Shown here: positions 7,101-16,381 of the stretch, piece after piece
How the letters are laid out: each line of letters begins with the position of its first letter
How positions within the stretch are numbered: the stretch's first letter is position 1
NCBI GenBank assembly: GCA_934271235.1
Contig: CAKQQT010000021.1
Coordinates: forward strand, 1-55,319
Origin: an uncultured Clostridia bacterium
GTDB taxonomy: Bacteria; Bacillota; Clostridia; Peptostreptococcales; Anaerovoracaceae
DNA: 55,319 bases
Direction of reading: 5' to 3'
Notes under the pieces: model-generated
Database searches by the model: none
Seen by the model: the letters and a program-made list of their open reading frames with translations, nothing else
Told to the model about the DNA's origin: nothing
Position numbers and translations under genes: made by a program

Positions 7101-7168
7101 GCCGTATTCTTCTGCGCAAGGTCGTATTTTTCTGCGCAAGGCCGTATCCTTCTGCGCAAGGCCGCATC
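7101..7168. repeat. 20-bp tandem repeat, three copies plus a partial
   Basis: GCCGTATTCTTCTGCGCAAG at 7101 is repeated at 7121 and 7141 with one to three changes, and a partial copy GCCGCATC follows at 7161. It lies in the upstream region of the XRE membrane regulator and could be a repeated binding site or a simple slippage array. Confidence 0.9.
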
Positions 7169-7309
7169 CGTCGCCCGGGCAGCGCTGCGGCTGCTTTGGG
7201 TCCGATGCGTTCTCCGCGATCACATTGTCAAGGAAATCATACCATCTCCGGCAGTTGCGCGCAAGAAAGCAGGCTGTAAAATTTGTCAACCGGCGGTTGC
7301 ATTCTCCGG

Positions 7310-10300
7310 TTATGCGCCGAAGATCGCCCGATATTCCGGGGTTACGCCGGCTTTTTTGAGCTTTACGGCGGCCAGATAAGCGCCTGCCGTATCCATACAG
7401 GTCAGGACCGGCAGGCCCTTTTCGATGGCCTGTCTGCGGAGCGGGAACATATCCGTCGAGATCTTGTTCGTCACCTGCGGCACATTGATCATGACCTGGA
7501 TCTCATCACCGATCATACCGCCGACCGCGCCGAACGGCACTGCCGTGCAAGGAATCCCATGGTCGGTCAGGAAGCGGCAGGTTCCGGCGGAAGCGTAGAT
7601 TGCAAAGCCCTCCTGCGCATACTGCTTCATCCAGGCCGCGGCTTCCTCTGTTTTATCATGGTCACGCAGAGAAACATAGACACCGCCCTCCGTAAAGATC
7701 CGTATGCCGGCGCCGAGCAGACCTTTGTACAATGCCAGATCCAGTTCCCGGTCCATGCCGAGCACCTCGCCCGTCGAACGCATCTCCGGTCCCAGCGCTA
7801 CGTCGACATTGGTCAGTTTCGCGTTGGAAAAGACCGGGACCTTGACGGCATAAAAGCCGGATTTGCGATAAAGTCCCGTGCCCCACGCCAGATCTTTGAG
7901 CTTCTTCCCGAGCATAACGGCCATCGCGATCTTGACCATCGGCACGCCGGTGACCTTGCTGAGGATCGGCACCGTCCGTGACGCCCGCGGATTGACTTCG
8001 ATCACATAGATCTCCTTTCCGTCATAAACGTACTGCACGTTCATCAGCCCGCAGACCGAAAGCGCCGCGCTGATCTTTCTCGTATATTCCACCGCTTTGT
8101 CCACCACCGCGTGCGGCAGCGAATAGGCCGGGTAAACCGAAATGCTGTCGCCGGAATGCACGCCGGTACGCTCGATGTGCTGCATTACGCCGGGCACCAA
8201 CAGATCTCGTCCGTCGGCGATGGCGTCGATCTCAAACTCCACGCCCTCCACATATTTGTCGATCAGCACCGGATGTTCTGCGGACAGCGAAACAGCCTCT
8301 TTGAGGTATTTATAGAGTTCATCATCGCTGTAGACGACCTGCATCGCCCGGCCGCCGATGACAAAAGAAGGCCGCACGATCAGCGGATAGCCGAGGCGTT
8401 CCACGATCGCGGCTGCCTCGTCCGCATGCGTGATCGCGCCGCCCGCAGGCGCCGGGATCTCCAGTTCTTCCAGCAGCGCGGAGAATTTTTCGCGATCCTC
8501 TGCCAGATCGATGGAATGATTGCTCGTTCCCAAGATGCGGATGCCGCGTTCCGCAAGTCCCTCGGCAAGATTCAGAGCGGTCTGCCCGCCCAACTGCAGG
8601 ACGACGCCGTAAGGCCGCTCTTTTTTGATGACATTCATCACGTCATCGATGTGCAGCGCTTCAAAATACAGCTTGTCTGCGGTATCAAAATCCGTGCTGA
8701 CGGTCTCCGGGTTGTTGTTGATGATGATCGATTCGTAGCCCAGCTCTTTGAGCGCCCAAACGCCCTGCACACAGCAGTAGTCGAACTCAATCCCCTGTCC
8801 GATCCGGATCGGCCCGGATCCGACGACCAAGACTTTTGGCCGGTCGGTCGGCAGCGATTCATCTTCCGCGTCAAAGCAGGAATAGTAATACGGCGTTGCT
8901 GCTTCAAACTCGCCCGCACAGGTATCGACCATCTTGTAGACCGGATAGATGCCGTTGTAGTCACGCAGATCACGCAGCGCTTCGCTCTTCATGCCGGTCA
9001 GGCTGAGGATCTCCGAATCGGTAAAACCCATTTTTTCGGCTTCTCCGATCAGCTTCGGCGTTACGACGTGACCGGACAGTCGTTTTTCCATCTTGACGAT
9101 ATTGCCGATCTTCGCGAGAAACCAAGGATCGATCTTCGTTTCCGCATGGATCTCCTCCTGCGTCATAACGCCGCGGCGCAGAAGCTCCGCGATCACGAAG
9201 ATCCGCTCGTCATCGCAGGCAGAAAGCTTTTCTGTCAATGCGCGATCGTCCAATCCGGTGACATATGGCACCCGCAGTCCGTCGCATTTGACCTCCAGCG
9301 AGGTGACTGCCTTGAGCAGCGCGCTTTCAAATGTCCGGCAGATGGACATCACCTCGCCGGTCGCTTTCATCTGCGTGCCGAGCCGCCGGGAAGCGGTGCG
9401 GAATTTATCGAACGGCCATTTCGGGAACTTCACGACGCAATAGTCCATCGTCGGCTCAAACAGCGCGCTGGATTCTTCGGTGATATAATTCTGCAGTTCT
9501 TCCAAACTGTAGCCGAGCGCGATCTTGGCCGCGATCTTGGCGATCGGATAGCCGGCCGCTTTGGAGGCCAGTGCGGAAGAACGGCTTACACGCGGGTTGA
9601 CCTCGATGACGATATAGCGGTCGGAGTCCGGGTCGAGCGCGAACTGCACGTTGCAGCCGCCCTCGATCTTCAGCGCGCGGATGATCTTCAGGGAAGCGTT
9701 CCGCAGCATCTGATACTCGTGATCCGCAAGCGTCTGCGTCGGCGCGACTACAATGCTGTCGCCGGTATGCACGCCCACCGGATCGAGATTTTCCATGGAG
9801 CAGATAATGATGCAATTATCTTTATGGTCACGAATGACCTCGTATTCGACTTCTTTCCAGCCTGCTACGGATTCCTCGATCAGGACCTGCCCGATGGCGC
9901 TTTTTTCAATGCCGCGCAGCACCAGTTTTTCCAACTCATCCGCATTCGCCGCCATGCCGCCGCCTGTGCCGCCGAGCGTAAAGGCCGGACGGATGATGAC
10001 CGGAAATCCCGCCTCCGAAACAAAATCCTGCGCTTCGGCCAGACTGGTCGCGATCGCGGACGCCGGGATCGGCTCCCCGATCTCCTGCATCAGCGTCTTG
10101 AATTTTTCACGGTCTTCCGCTTTTTCGATCGCTTCCTTATTGATGCCCAGAAGCTGCACGCCCAGTTCCTCCAGCACTCCTTTTTTCTCGAGTTCCATTG
10201 CCAGATTGAGTCCGGTCTGACCGCCGAAACCTGCCAGAATGCCGTCGGGGCGCTCTTTGCGCAGGATTGCCTCCACAGTCTCCGCAGTCAGCGGTTCGAT

Positions 10301-10492
10301 ATAAACTTTATCCGCGATCCCCTGATCGGTCATGATCGTTGCCGGATTGCTGTTGATGAGCACGGTTTCGATGCCCTCCTCGCGGATCGCCTTGCAGCAC
10401 TGTGTGCCTGCATAGTCAAATTCCGCCGCCTGTCCGATGATGATCGGGCCCGATCCGATGATCAGGACCTTTTTAATTTGCTTTTTTGTCAT
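7310..10492 (-). CDS. carB: Carbamoyl phosphate synthase large subunit
   Basis: 1060 aa, normal length. It makes carbamoyl phosphate from bicarbonate, ammonia (channelled from CarA) and two ATP, for arginine and pyrimidine synthesis in the cytosol. The two homologous halves both start with the nucleotide-fold signature (VLIIGSGPIIIGQAAEFDYA near residue 10 and VLVVGSGPIRIGQGIEFDYC near 550) and each has an ATP-grasp domain (IIRPAFTLGGTGGG and LIVRPSFVIGGRAM). The C-terminal 140 residues are the MGS-like regulatory domain. It starts 19 bp after the carA stop, so the two form an operon. No truncation or odd residue was seen. Confidence 0.98.
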   Translation of the reverse strand: MTKKQIKKVLIIGSGPIIIGQAAEFDYAGTQCCKAIREEGIETVLINSNPATIMTDQGIADKVYIEPLTAETVEAILRKERPDGILAGFGGQTGLNLAMELEKKGVLEELGVQLLGINKEAIEKAEDREKFKTLMQEIGEPIPASAIATSLAEAQDFVSEAGFPVIIRPAFTLGGTGGGMAANADELEKLVLRGIEKSAIGQVLIEESVAGWKEVEYEVIRDHKDNCIIICSMENLDPVGVHTGDSIVVAPTQTLADHEYQMLRNASLKIIRALKIEGGCNVQFALDPDSDRYIVIEVNPRVSRSSALASKAAGYPIAKIAAKIALGYSLEELQNYITEESSALFEPTMDYCVVKFPKWPFDKFRTASRRLGTQMKATGEVMSICRTFESALLKAVTSLEVKCDGLRVPYVTGLDDRALTEKLSACDDERIFVIAELLRRGVMTQEEIHAETKIDPWFLAKIGNIVKMEKRLSGHVVTPKLIGEAEKMGFTDSEILSLTGMKSEALRDLRDYNGIYPVYKMVDTCAGEFEAATPYYYSCFDAEDESLPTDRPKVLVVGSGPIRIGQGIEFDYCCVQGVWALKELGYESIIINNNPETVSTDFDTADKLYFEALHIDDVMNVIKKERPYGVVLQLGGQTALNLAEGLAERGIRILGTSNHSIDLAEDREKFSALLEELEIPAPAGGAITHADEAAAIVERLGYPLIVRPSFVIGGRAMQVVYSDDELYKYLKEAVSLSAEHPVLIDKYVEGVEFEIDAIADGRDLLVPGVMQHIERTGVHSGDSISVYPAYSLPHAVVDKAVEYTRKISAALSVCGLMNVQYVYDGKEIYVIEVNPRASRTVPILSKVTGVPMVKIAMAVMLGKKLKDLAWGTGLYRKSGFYAVKVPVFSNAKLTNVDVALGPEMRSTGEVLGMDRELDLALYKGLLGAGIRIFTEGGVYVSLRDHDKTEEAAAWMKQYAQEGFAIYASAGTCRFLTDHGIPCTAVPFGAVGGMIGDEIQVMINVPQVTNKISTDMFPLRRQAIEKGLPVLTCMDTAGAYLAAVKLKKAGVTPEYRAIFGA

Positions 10493-10511
10493 TTCCCTGC
10501 TGCCTTTCTTT

Positions 10512-11648
<1,137 letters not shown>

Positions 11649-11709
11649 GCTGTCTGTTCTCCTTTGCTGTCTGCTATCTTCTGCTGTGTTTGCTGCATTT
11701 TATACATAA

Positions 11710-11727
11710 TACGTATTTTTATTCATC
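11710..11727 (-). promoter_or_regulatory. Candidate ARG box in the carA leader
   Basis: In the minus direction GATGAATAAAAATACGTA resembles the ARG box TGAATWWWWATTCA in its left half. It lies downstream of the carA start of transcription. Confidence 0.4.
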
Positions 11728-11789
11728 GCATTCCGAGTTTTATGCATTGTATCGCTGTAAATACACACATTTTCTCCGGTTCGTTTTGC

Positions 11790-11818
11790 ATTATACACCA
11801 GGTTCATCGAATGTTCAA
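11790..11818 (-). promoter_or_regulatory. carAB promoter
   Basis: On the minus strand TTGAAC (11813-11818), 17 bp, TATAAT (11790-11795). Transcription would start near 11783 and leave a leader of about 135 bases before the carA ATG. Confidence 0.7.
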
Positions 11819-11833
11819 GTGTTTTTATTCATG
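11816..11833 (-). promoter_or_regulatory. Candidate ARG box overlapping the carA -35
   Basis: Minus strand CATGAATAAAAACACTTG matches 13 of 18 positions of the Bacillus-type ARG box CATGAATAAAAATTCAAG and overlaps the carA -35 box. The placement fits repression of carAB by arginine-bound ArgR. Confidence 0.5.
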
Positions 11834-11852
11834 TTTATGAAAAAATATTTAA

Positions 11853-11867
11853 ATTTTTCAGAAAAAA
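11853..11867 (+). promoter_or_regulatory. Candidate CodY box
   Basis: ATTTTTCAGAAAAAA matches 12 of 15 positions of the CodY consensus AATTTTCWGAAAATT. It is just upstream of the argG promoter. codY itself is in this window. AT-rich surroundings make chance matches likely. Confidence 0.35.
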
Positions 11868-11881
11868 TCACAAAAAACCTC

Positions 11882-11909
11882 TTGTATTTTTGTTTTTATG
11901 TAGTATAAT
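11882..11909 (+). promoter_or_regulatory. argGH promoter
   Basis: TTGTAT (11882-11887), 16 bp, TATAAT (11904-11909). The predicted start is near 11916, about 100 bases before the argG ATG. Confidence 0.6.
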
Positions 11910-11920
11910 GAGTCTTGTTT

Positions 11921-11934
11921 TTAATTAATATTCA
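11921..11934. promoter_or_regulatory. Candidate ARG box at the argG transcription start
   Basis: On the minus strand TGAATATTAATTAA matches 13 of 14 positions of TGAATWWWWATTCA. It lies just downstream of the predicted start of argGH transcription, a typical place for ArgR repression. Confidence 0.5.
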
Positions 11935-12018
11935 CTTTTCAAAATATTTATACGAACAATGACGCATCGCTTTTGCGGATCAGCCAAAGCAGCAAATGCA
12001 GAAACCGGAGGAACAATT

Positions 12019-13287
12019 ATGGCTAAGCAAAAAATCGTCCTCGCGTATTCCGGAGGACTCGACACATCCATTATTTTAACCTGGCTCAAGGAGCAGTACG
12101 ACTGTGAAGTCATCGCGGTCTGCTGCAACGCGGGACAAAAAGAAGATTTCAAAGAGATCGAAGAAAAAGCGTACAAGACCGGCGCTTCCAAAGCGTACAT
12201 CCTCGACATCCAGAAGGAGTTCGTCGAAGATTACATCTGGCCGACCATGAAAGCAGGTGCCATCTACGAAGATGCTTATCTGCTCGGCACATCCATGGCA
12301 AGACCGCTGATGGCCAAGAAGCTGGTCGAGATCGCAGAACAAGAGGGCGCGTTCTATATCTGTCACGGCTGCACCGGCAAGGGCAACGACCAGGTACGTT
12401 TTGAGACCACCATCAAAGCGCTCAACCCGGCGATCAAGATCATCGCTCCTTGGAGAACCTGGGATTTCCACTCCAGAGAAGACCTGATCGAATATGCCAA
12501 AGCGCACGATATTCCGATCCACCAGACTGTGGAAAAGATCTATTCCAGAGACGAAAACATCTGGCATATCAGCCACGAGGGCGGCAATCTCGAAAATCCT
12601 TGGAACGAACATCTCAAAGACATTCACGTACTCAGCTGCGAACCGGAAGACGCGCCGGATGAAGTCACCTATGTGGACATCGACTTTGCGCAAGGCGTTC
12701 CGGTCGGTCTCAACGGCGAAAAAATGGATGCGGTCTCCCTGCTCAACAAGCTGAACGAACTCGGCAGCAAGAACGGCATCGGCACCATCGATATCATCGA
12801 AAACCGTCTGGTCGGCATGAAGTCCAGAGGCGTCTATGAAACCCCGGGCGGCACGATCCTTTACGCGGCGCACACCGATCTGGAAAGACTGATCCTCGAC
12901 AGAGATACCATGCAGTACAAGAACATCGTCGCGCAGAAATTCGCGCAGATGGTCTACGACGGCCTTTGGTTCACCCCGCTGCGCGAAGCGATCTCCGCTT
13001 TTGTGGACGTCACCCAGCAGCAGGTCACCGGTACCGTAAAAATGAAGTTATATAAAGGAAACGCGCTTCCGGTCGCCAGCAAGTCCGACTACGCGCTCTA
13101 CAGCGAAGAGTTCGCGACCTTCAGCGCCGACGAAGTCTACAACCAGCACGATGCGGAGGGCTTTATCAACCTGTTCTCGCTGCCGCTCAAGATCCGGGCC
13201 ATTCAGAAAGAGCAGCTTGAAGGCGGCTCCAAATACAGCGATCAGCTGGAAAAGAAAGTACTGAAGGGAGGAGAATTTATTCAATGA
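12019..13287 (+). CDS. argG: Argininosuccinate synthase
   Basis: 422 aa. It joins citrulline and aspartate using ATP, the penultimate step of arginine synthesis, as a cytosolic tetramer. The PP-loop is near the N-terminus ([11 protein letters not shown]), followed by the conserved [13 protein letters not shown] (about 117-129) and the [13 protein letters not shown] region. ATG 12019 is chosen because CCGGAGGAAC is 6-8 bases upstream; an upstream in-frame ATG at 11959 lacks a ribosome site and its extra residues match no ArgG. It overlaps argH by ATGA, so the two are co-translated. Confidence 0.98.
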   Translation: MAKQKIVLAYSGGLDTSIILTWLKEQYDCEVIAVCCNAGQKEDFKEIEEKAYKTGASKAYILDIQKEFVEDYIWPTMKAGAIYEDAYLLGTSMARPLMAKKLVEIAEQEGAFYICHGCTGKGNDQVRFETTIKALNPAIKIIAPWRTWDFHSREDLIEYAKAHDIPIHQTVEKIYSRDENIWHISHEGGNLENPWNEHLKDIHVLSCEPEDAPDEVTYVDIDFAQGVPVGLNGEKMDAVSLLNKLNELGSKNGIGTIDIIENRLVGMKSRGVYETPGGTILYAAHTDLERLILDRDTMQYKNIVAQKFAQMVYDGLWFTPLREAISAFVDVTQQQVTGTVKMKLYKGNALPVASKSDYALYSEEFATFSADEVYNQHDAEGFINLFSLPLKIRAIQKEQLEGGSKYSDQLEKKVLKGGEFIQ

Positions 13288-14786
13288 AGCTCTGGAAAGG
13301 CAGATTTGCCAAGGAGGAAAACGCCTCCGCGAACGAGTTCAACGCGTCTCTGCCGTTTGACCGGCGCATGTGGGAAGAGGACATCACCGGCAGTATGGCA
13401 CACGCCAAAATGCTTGCCAAACAAGGGATCATCCCGCAGGCAGACTGTCAAAAGATCCTTGACGGTCTTGCGGGCATCCTGAAAGATCTGACGGACGGCA
13501 AGGATTTTACCGAACCGGAAGATGAAGACATCCATATGTATATTGAACGCTTGCTGACCCAGCGCATCGGCGAACCCGGCAAGAAGCTGCATACGGCAAG
13601 AAGCCGCAACGACCAGGTGGCGCTGGACTTCCGCATGTATCAGAAAAAGATGATCGCCCAGCTCGATGCAAAGCTTGCCGCGCTTGCGCGCACCCTGCTC
13701 ACGCTGGCGAAAGAGCATCAGGAAACCGTACTTCCCGGCTACACCCATCTGCAAAAGGCGCAGCCGGTACTCCTCGCGCATCACCTTCTTGCCTATTACC
13801 ATATGTTCGCGCGCGACCGCCAGCGTTTTGCCGATTGCTGTCAGCGCACGGACTTTCTGCCGCTCGGCGCAGGCGCGCTGGCCGGCACCACTTACGATAC
13901 CGACCGGGAGTTTGTGCGGAAAGAACTGGGTTTTGCGGCTCTCTGCACCAACAGTATGGATGCGGTCAGCGACCGTGATTTCGCAATCGAGTTTTTAAGC
14001 TGTGCCTCCACGGCCATGATGCATCTTTCCCGTCTCTGCGAAGAACTGATCCTCTGGTCAAGCCCGGACTTCGGCTACGTCGAGATGGATGACAGCTACG
14101 CGACCGGCAGCAGCATCATGCCGCAAAAGAAAAATCCGGACATGGCCGAGCTGATCCGCGGTAAGACCGGGCGAGTCTACGGAGATCTCGTCACGCTGCT
14201 GACCGTTATGAAAGGACTGCCGCTGGCCTACAACAAGGACATGCAGGAGGACAAGGAGCCGGTGTTCGACGCCTTTGACACCCTTTCGACCAGCTTGGAG
14301 ATGATGGACGGTATGCTTTCGACCATGAAAGTCAACGTCGGCCGCATGGCGCAGTCTGCCAAGAACGGTTTCATGAACGCTACCGACGCCGCTGATTATC
14401 TGGTCGGCAAAGGCCTTGCGTTCCGCGACTGCCACGAGATCATCGGCCGTATGGTGCTCTACTGCATCGAAAACGGCAAGGCGTTGGAAGATCTGAGCCT
14501 GGATGAGCTGCACAGCTTTTCCCCGCTTTTTGACGACGATATCTACGAACAGATCGACGTCAAAACCTGCATCCGTGCCAAAAAATCGTTCGGATCCACC
14601 TCCTACGAAAGTGTGAAACAGCAGATCGCCGCCATCGAAGCGTGCGCGGACGCGGCGGGAACCACCACCCCCGCAAACGCAGAGAACGCAGCCGCAGCTG
14701 TCGGCACCGTCGCCCAAACCGACGCACAGGCCGAATCTGAACAGCCCGCAGCGCACGCAAACCTTCACATGCAGTCGATACACTAA
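13284..14786 (+). CDS. argH: Argininosuccinate lyase with C-terminal extension
   Basis: 500 aa. It splits argininosuccinate into arginine and fumarate. The fumarase/aspartase superfamily signature [13 protein letters not shown] is present with its catalytic Ser loop, as are HTARSRNDQ and [11 protein letters not shown]. The enzyme is usually 455-465 aa. Residues from about 455 on are a low-complexity Ala/Thr/Glu tail (starting [15 protein letters not shown], ending [10 protein letters not shown]) with no known fold. The start is coupled to the argG stop. The tail has the same GC-rich character as the gene, so it is not obviously a recent frameshift, but loss of an earlier stop codon is possible. 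Confidence 0.97.
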   Translation: MKLWKGRFAKEENASANEFNASLPFDRRMWEEDITGSMAHAKMLAKQGIIPQADCQKILDGLAGILKDLTDGKDFTEPEDEDIHMYIERLLTQRIGEPGKKLHTARSRNDQVALDFRMYQKKMIAQLDAKLAALARTLLTLAKEHQETVLPGYTHLQKAQPVLLAHHLLAYYHMFARDRQRFADCCQRTDFLPLGAGALAGTTYDTDREFVRKELGFAALCTNSMDAVSDRDFAIEFLSCASTAMMHLSRLCEELILWSSPDFGYVEMDDSYATGSSIMPQKKNPDMAELIRGKTGRVYGDLVTLLTVMKGLPLAYNKDMQEDKEPVFDAFDTLSTSLEMMDGMLSTMKVNVGRMAQSAKNGFMNATDAADYLVGKGLAFRDCHEIIGRMVLYCIENGKALEDLSLDELHSFSPLFDDDIYEQIDVKTCIRAKKSFGSTSYESVKQQIAAIEACADAAGTTTPANAENAAAAVGTVAQTDAQAESEQPAAHANLHMQSIH

Positions 14787-14827
14787 AGGCATCCGCTGTT
14801 GCGTATTTTTTATTCCCCATTACAAAA

Positions 14828-14866
14828 ACGCAAGGTTTTTTCCAGAAAACGGGAAAAACCTTGCGT
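14828..14866 (+). terminator. Hairpin downstream of argH
   Basis: ACGCAAGGTTTTTTCC pairs with GGGAAAAACCTTGCGT around a 7-base loop. It lies about 40 bases after the argH stop. No T-tract follows directly, so it may protect the mRNA or act together with the next hairpin. Confidence 0.55.
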
Positions 14867-14954
14867 AAATCAACAAAGCCTTATCAAAAACGCAACGGTC
14901 GACACATTTCGACACGTTTCGCTATCCATTTTGGGGCGAATGTTGCGTTTTTTC
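14859..14954 (+). repeat. Dispersed 96-bp terminator-like repeat, copy A
   Basis: It begins CCTTGCGTAAAT and ends TTGCGTTTTTTC. The inner arms AAAAACGCAA (14886) and TTGCGTTTTT (14943) pair as a long-loop hairpin with a T-tract. It aligns without gaps to 40318-40413 on the other strand. The ends are almost identical (33 of the first 39, all of the last 12) and the middle about half identical. Both copies lie downstream of a gene in the same orientation. Confidence 0.75.
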
Positions 14955-15064
14955 GCACCTCACCTTATTTTTTCCAATCCTTATCCCAAGCGAATCTTCA
15001 CCATCACATTTCCGCAAGCGTATTTCCGCAAGCTCATTTTTTCAAGTACATTTCCGCAAAACGA
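14955..15064. other. Short spaced repeats before the DHHW gene end
   Basis: ATTTCCGCAAG-type words recur three times (about 15007-15059: CATTTCCGCAAG, TATTTCCGCAAG, CATTTCCGCAAAA). No gene is visible. Confidence 0.4.
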
Positions 15065-16366
15065 TCATTTCAGCAGCGCGTTCGCCAGTTTCAGCTTTTC
15101 GCCTGCGAAGCTGTCGATGCCGTAGAGCACGAGCACTTCGTCGTAATCGCGTGCCAGCTCTTCCACGCTGCCGCGGTAATAGCGGCTGTCGATCATCGTG
15201 ATCTTGCTGTAATGACCGAGCAGATACGGTACAAAGGAATTCGCAAAGGAATCCTTGAGGATCAGCAGGCTGCCTCCGCTTCTCCTGCCGTTGGCAGCCT
15301 CGCTGCCGCTGCCGCTCGCCGCCTGCCCTGACTGGACTGCGGCTCCCCCGACTTCAATATCCACCTTGTCATAATTTCCGCCGAAATAGACGGCGTATTT
15401 ATCTTTTTTGCTCAGATACTCGTTGAAATACAGCGAGTCATAAGTCTTACCGTTCAAGCTCACCCGGTACGCTGCCGTCAAGGCCGCCCCCGGCGTTTCC
15501 ACGCTGTCCTTGGTCAGCGTCGTCAGCAGCACCTTGGAGTACAGCGTGCCGTAAAAATCATCGGAAAGCACCGTCGGCGCAAGCTCCGCGTAAGGCGCAG
15601 CCGCCGGGATCATGACCCCGCTGCTCGCGCTCTGAGGCGCTTTTCCGTCTGCGGCGTCATTCCTGCTCGCGTCATCCGAAAGCAGATCCTCGGCTCGCGC
15701 CTGCAAGAATCCCGCATACCCGAGATACGCGCCGTAGCCGCTCCAGTGATGGTCGGTACGGAAGAATACGCCGCCGTCCGCGCTCTCACGCGCCGCGCTG
15801 CCGTCTTTCACCGCCGTCCGCAGAGCTTCGCGCAGGTCGATCAGCCGATCGCCCAATGCGTCCCGCGCCTGCGCAAAGGCACGGTCCTCGTCAAAGCGCA
15901 TCGCGTGGTCCGGCAGGTCCTCTTGATAGACATAGGCCGCCGTCGGTACCGGCATCGCGTAGAGCCTGCTGCCGTTTGCCTCACAGCTTTGCGCAAGCTC
16001 CGCCACCTGCTTGAGGTTTCTGCGATAACGGTCCCAGTCAAAATCGGTCTCCGTCACACGCTTGACGACTCTGCCATCCGTCGCCAGATACACGCCGTTG
16101 ATATCGCCGACGCCTAAGGCTGCTTCGGTCGTTGCCATCGTCCGTACCCACAGGCTGCGGCCGATGATCTGGTCGTTCAGATAGTCCTCGGCCTGTGTTT
16201 CAAAGCGCCCGCTCAGCACGTTCTGCACCGTCAGTTTCGGCGCCGCCTGCAGATAACGGTTTTCGTTCTCCGAAAAGCCGACTTCCGGCGTCACCAGCGT
16301 TCCGATACACAGAAACGCCAAAAATACCACAGAGGTGATGATCAAGATCCAGCTTCTTCTTTTCAC
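15065..16366 (-). CDS. DHHW family protein (surface polymer acylation partner)
   Basis: 433 aa. One N-terminal membrane anchor (about 7-27) precedes an extracytoplasmic SGNH/AlgX-like domain. The family signature DHHW is at 205-208 inside FFRTDHHWSGYG. An Asp/Ser-containing stretch near the C-terminus (LLILKDSFANSFVPYLLGHY) is also typical. Such proteins act with MBOAT acyltransferases to O-acylate exported polysaccharides. It is the last gene of the cassette, 15 bp after the MBOAT gene, and starts with GTG after GGGGTGGATG. A poorly conserved Ser/Ala/Gly-rich insert lies around 235-255. The actual polymer is unknown. Confidence 0.85.
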   Translation of the reverse strand: MKRRSWILIITSVVFLAFLCIGTLVTPEVGFSENENRYLQAAPKLTVQNVLSGRFETQAEDYLNDQIIGRSLWVRTMATTEAALGVGDINGVYLATDGRVVKRVTETDFDWDRYRRNLKQVAELAQSCEANGSRLYAMPVPTAAYVYQEDLPDHAMRFDEDRAFAQARDALGDRLIDLREALRTAVKDGSAARESADGGVFFRTDHHWSGYGAYLGYAGFLQARAEDLLSDDASRNDAADGKAPQSASSGVMIPAAAPYAELAPTVLSDDFYGTLYSKVLLTTLTKDSVETPGAALTAAYRVSLNGKTYDSLYFNEYLSKKDKYAVYFGGNYDKVDIEVGGAAVQSGQAASGSGSEAANGRRSGGSLLILKDSFANSFVPYLLGHYSKITMIDSRYYRGSVEELARDYDEVLVLYGIDSFAGEKLKLANALLK

Positions 16367-16381
16367 GCTTCATCCACCCCC

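Larger units (their letters stand above)
11649..12018. promoter_or_regulatory. Divergent carAB / argGH control region
   Basis: About 370 AT-rich bases with both promoters. They hold three candidate ArgR (ARG box) half-palindromic sites and one candidate CodY box, each listed separately. No gene is seen inside, and no T-box or riboswitch fold is recognisable. Confidence 0.7.
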
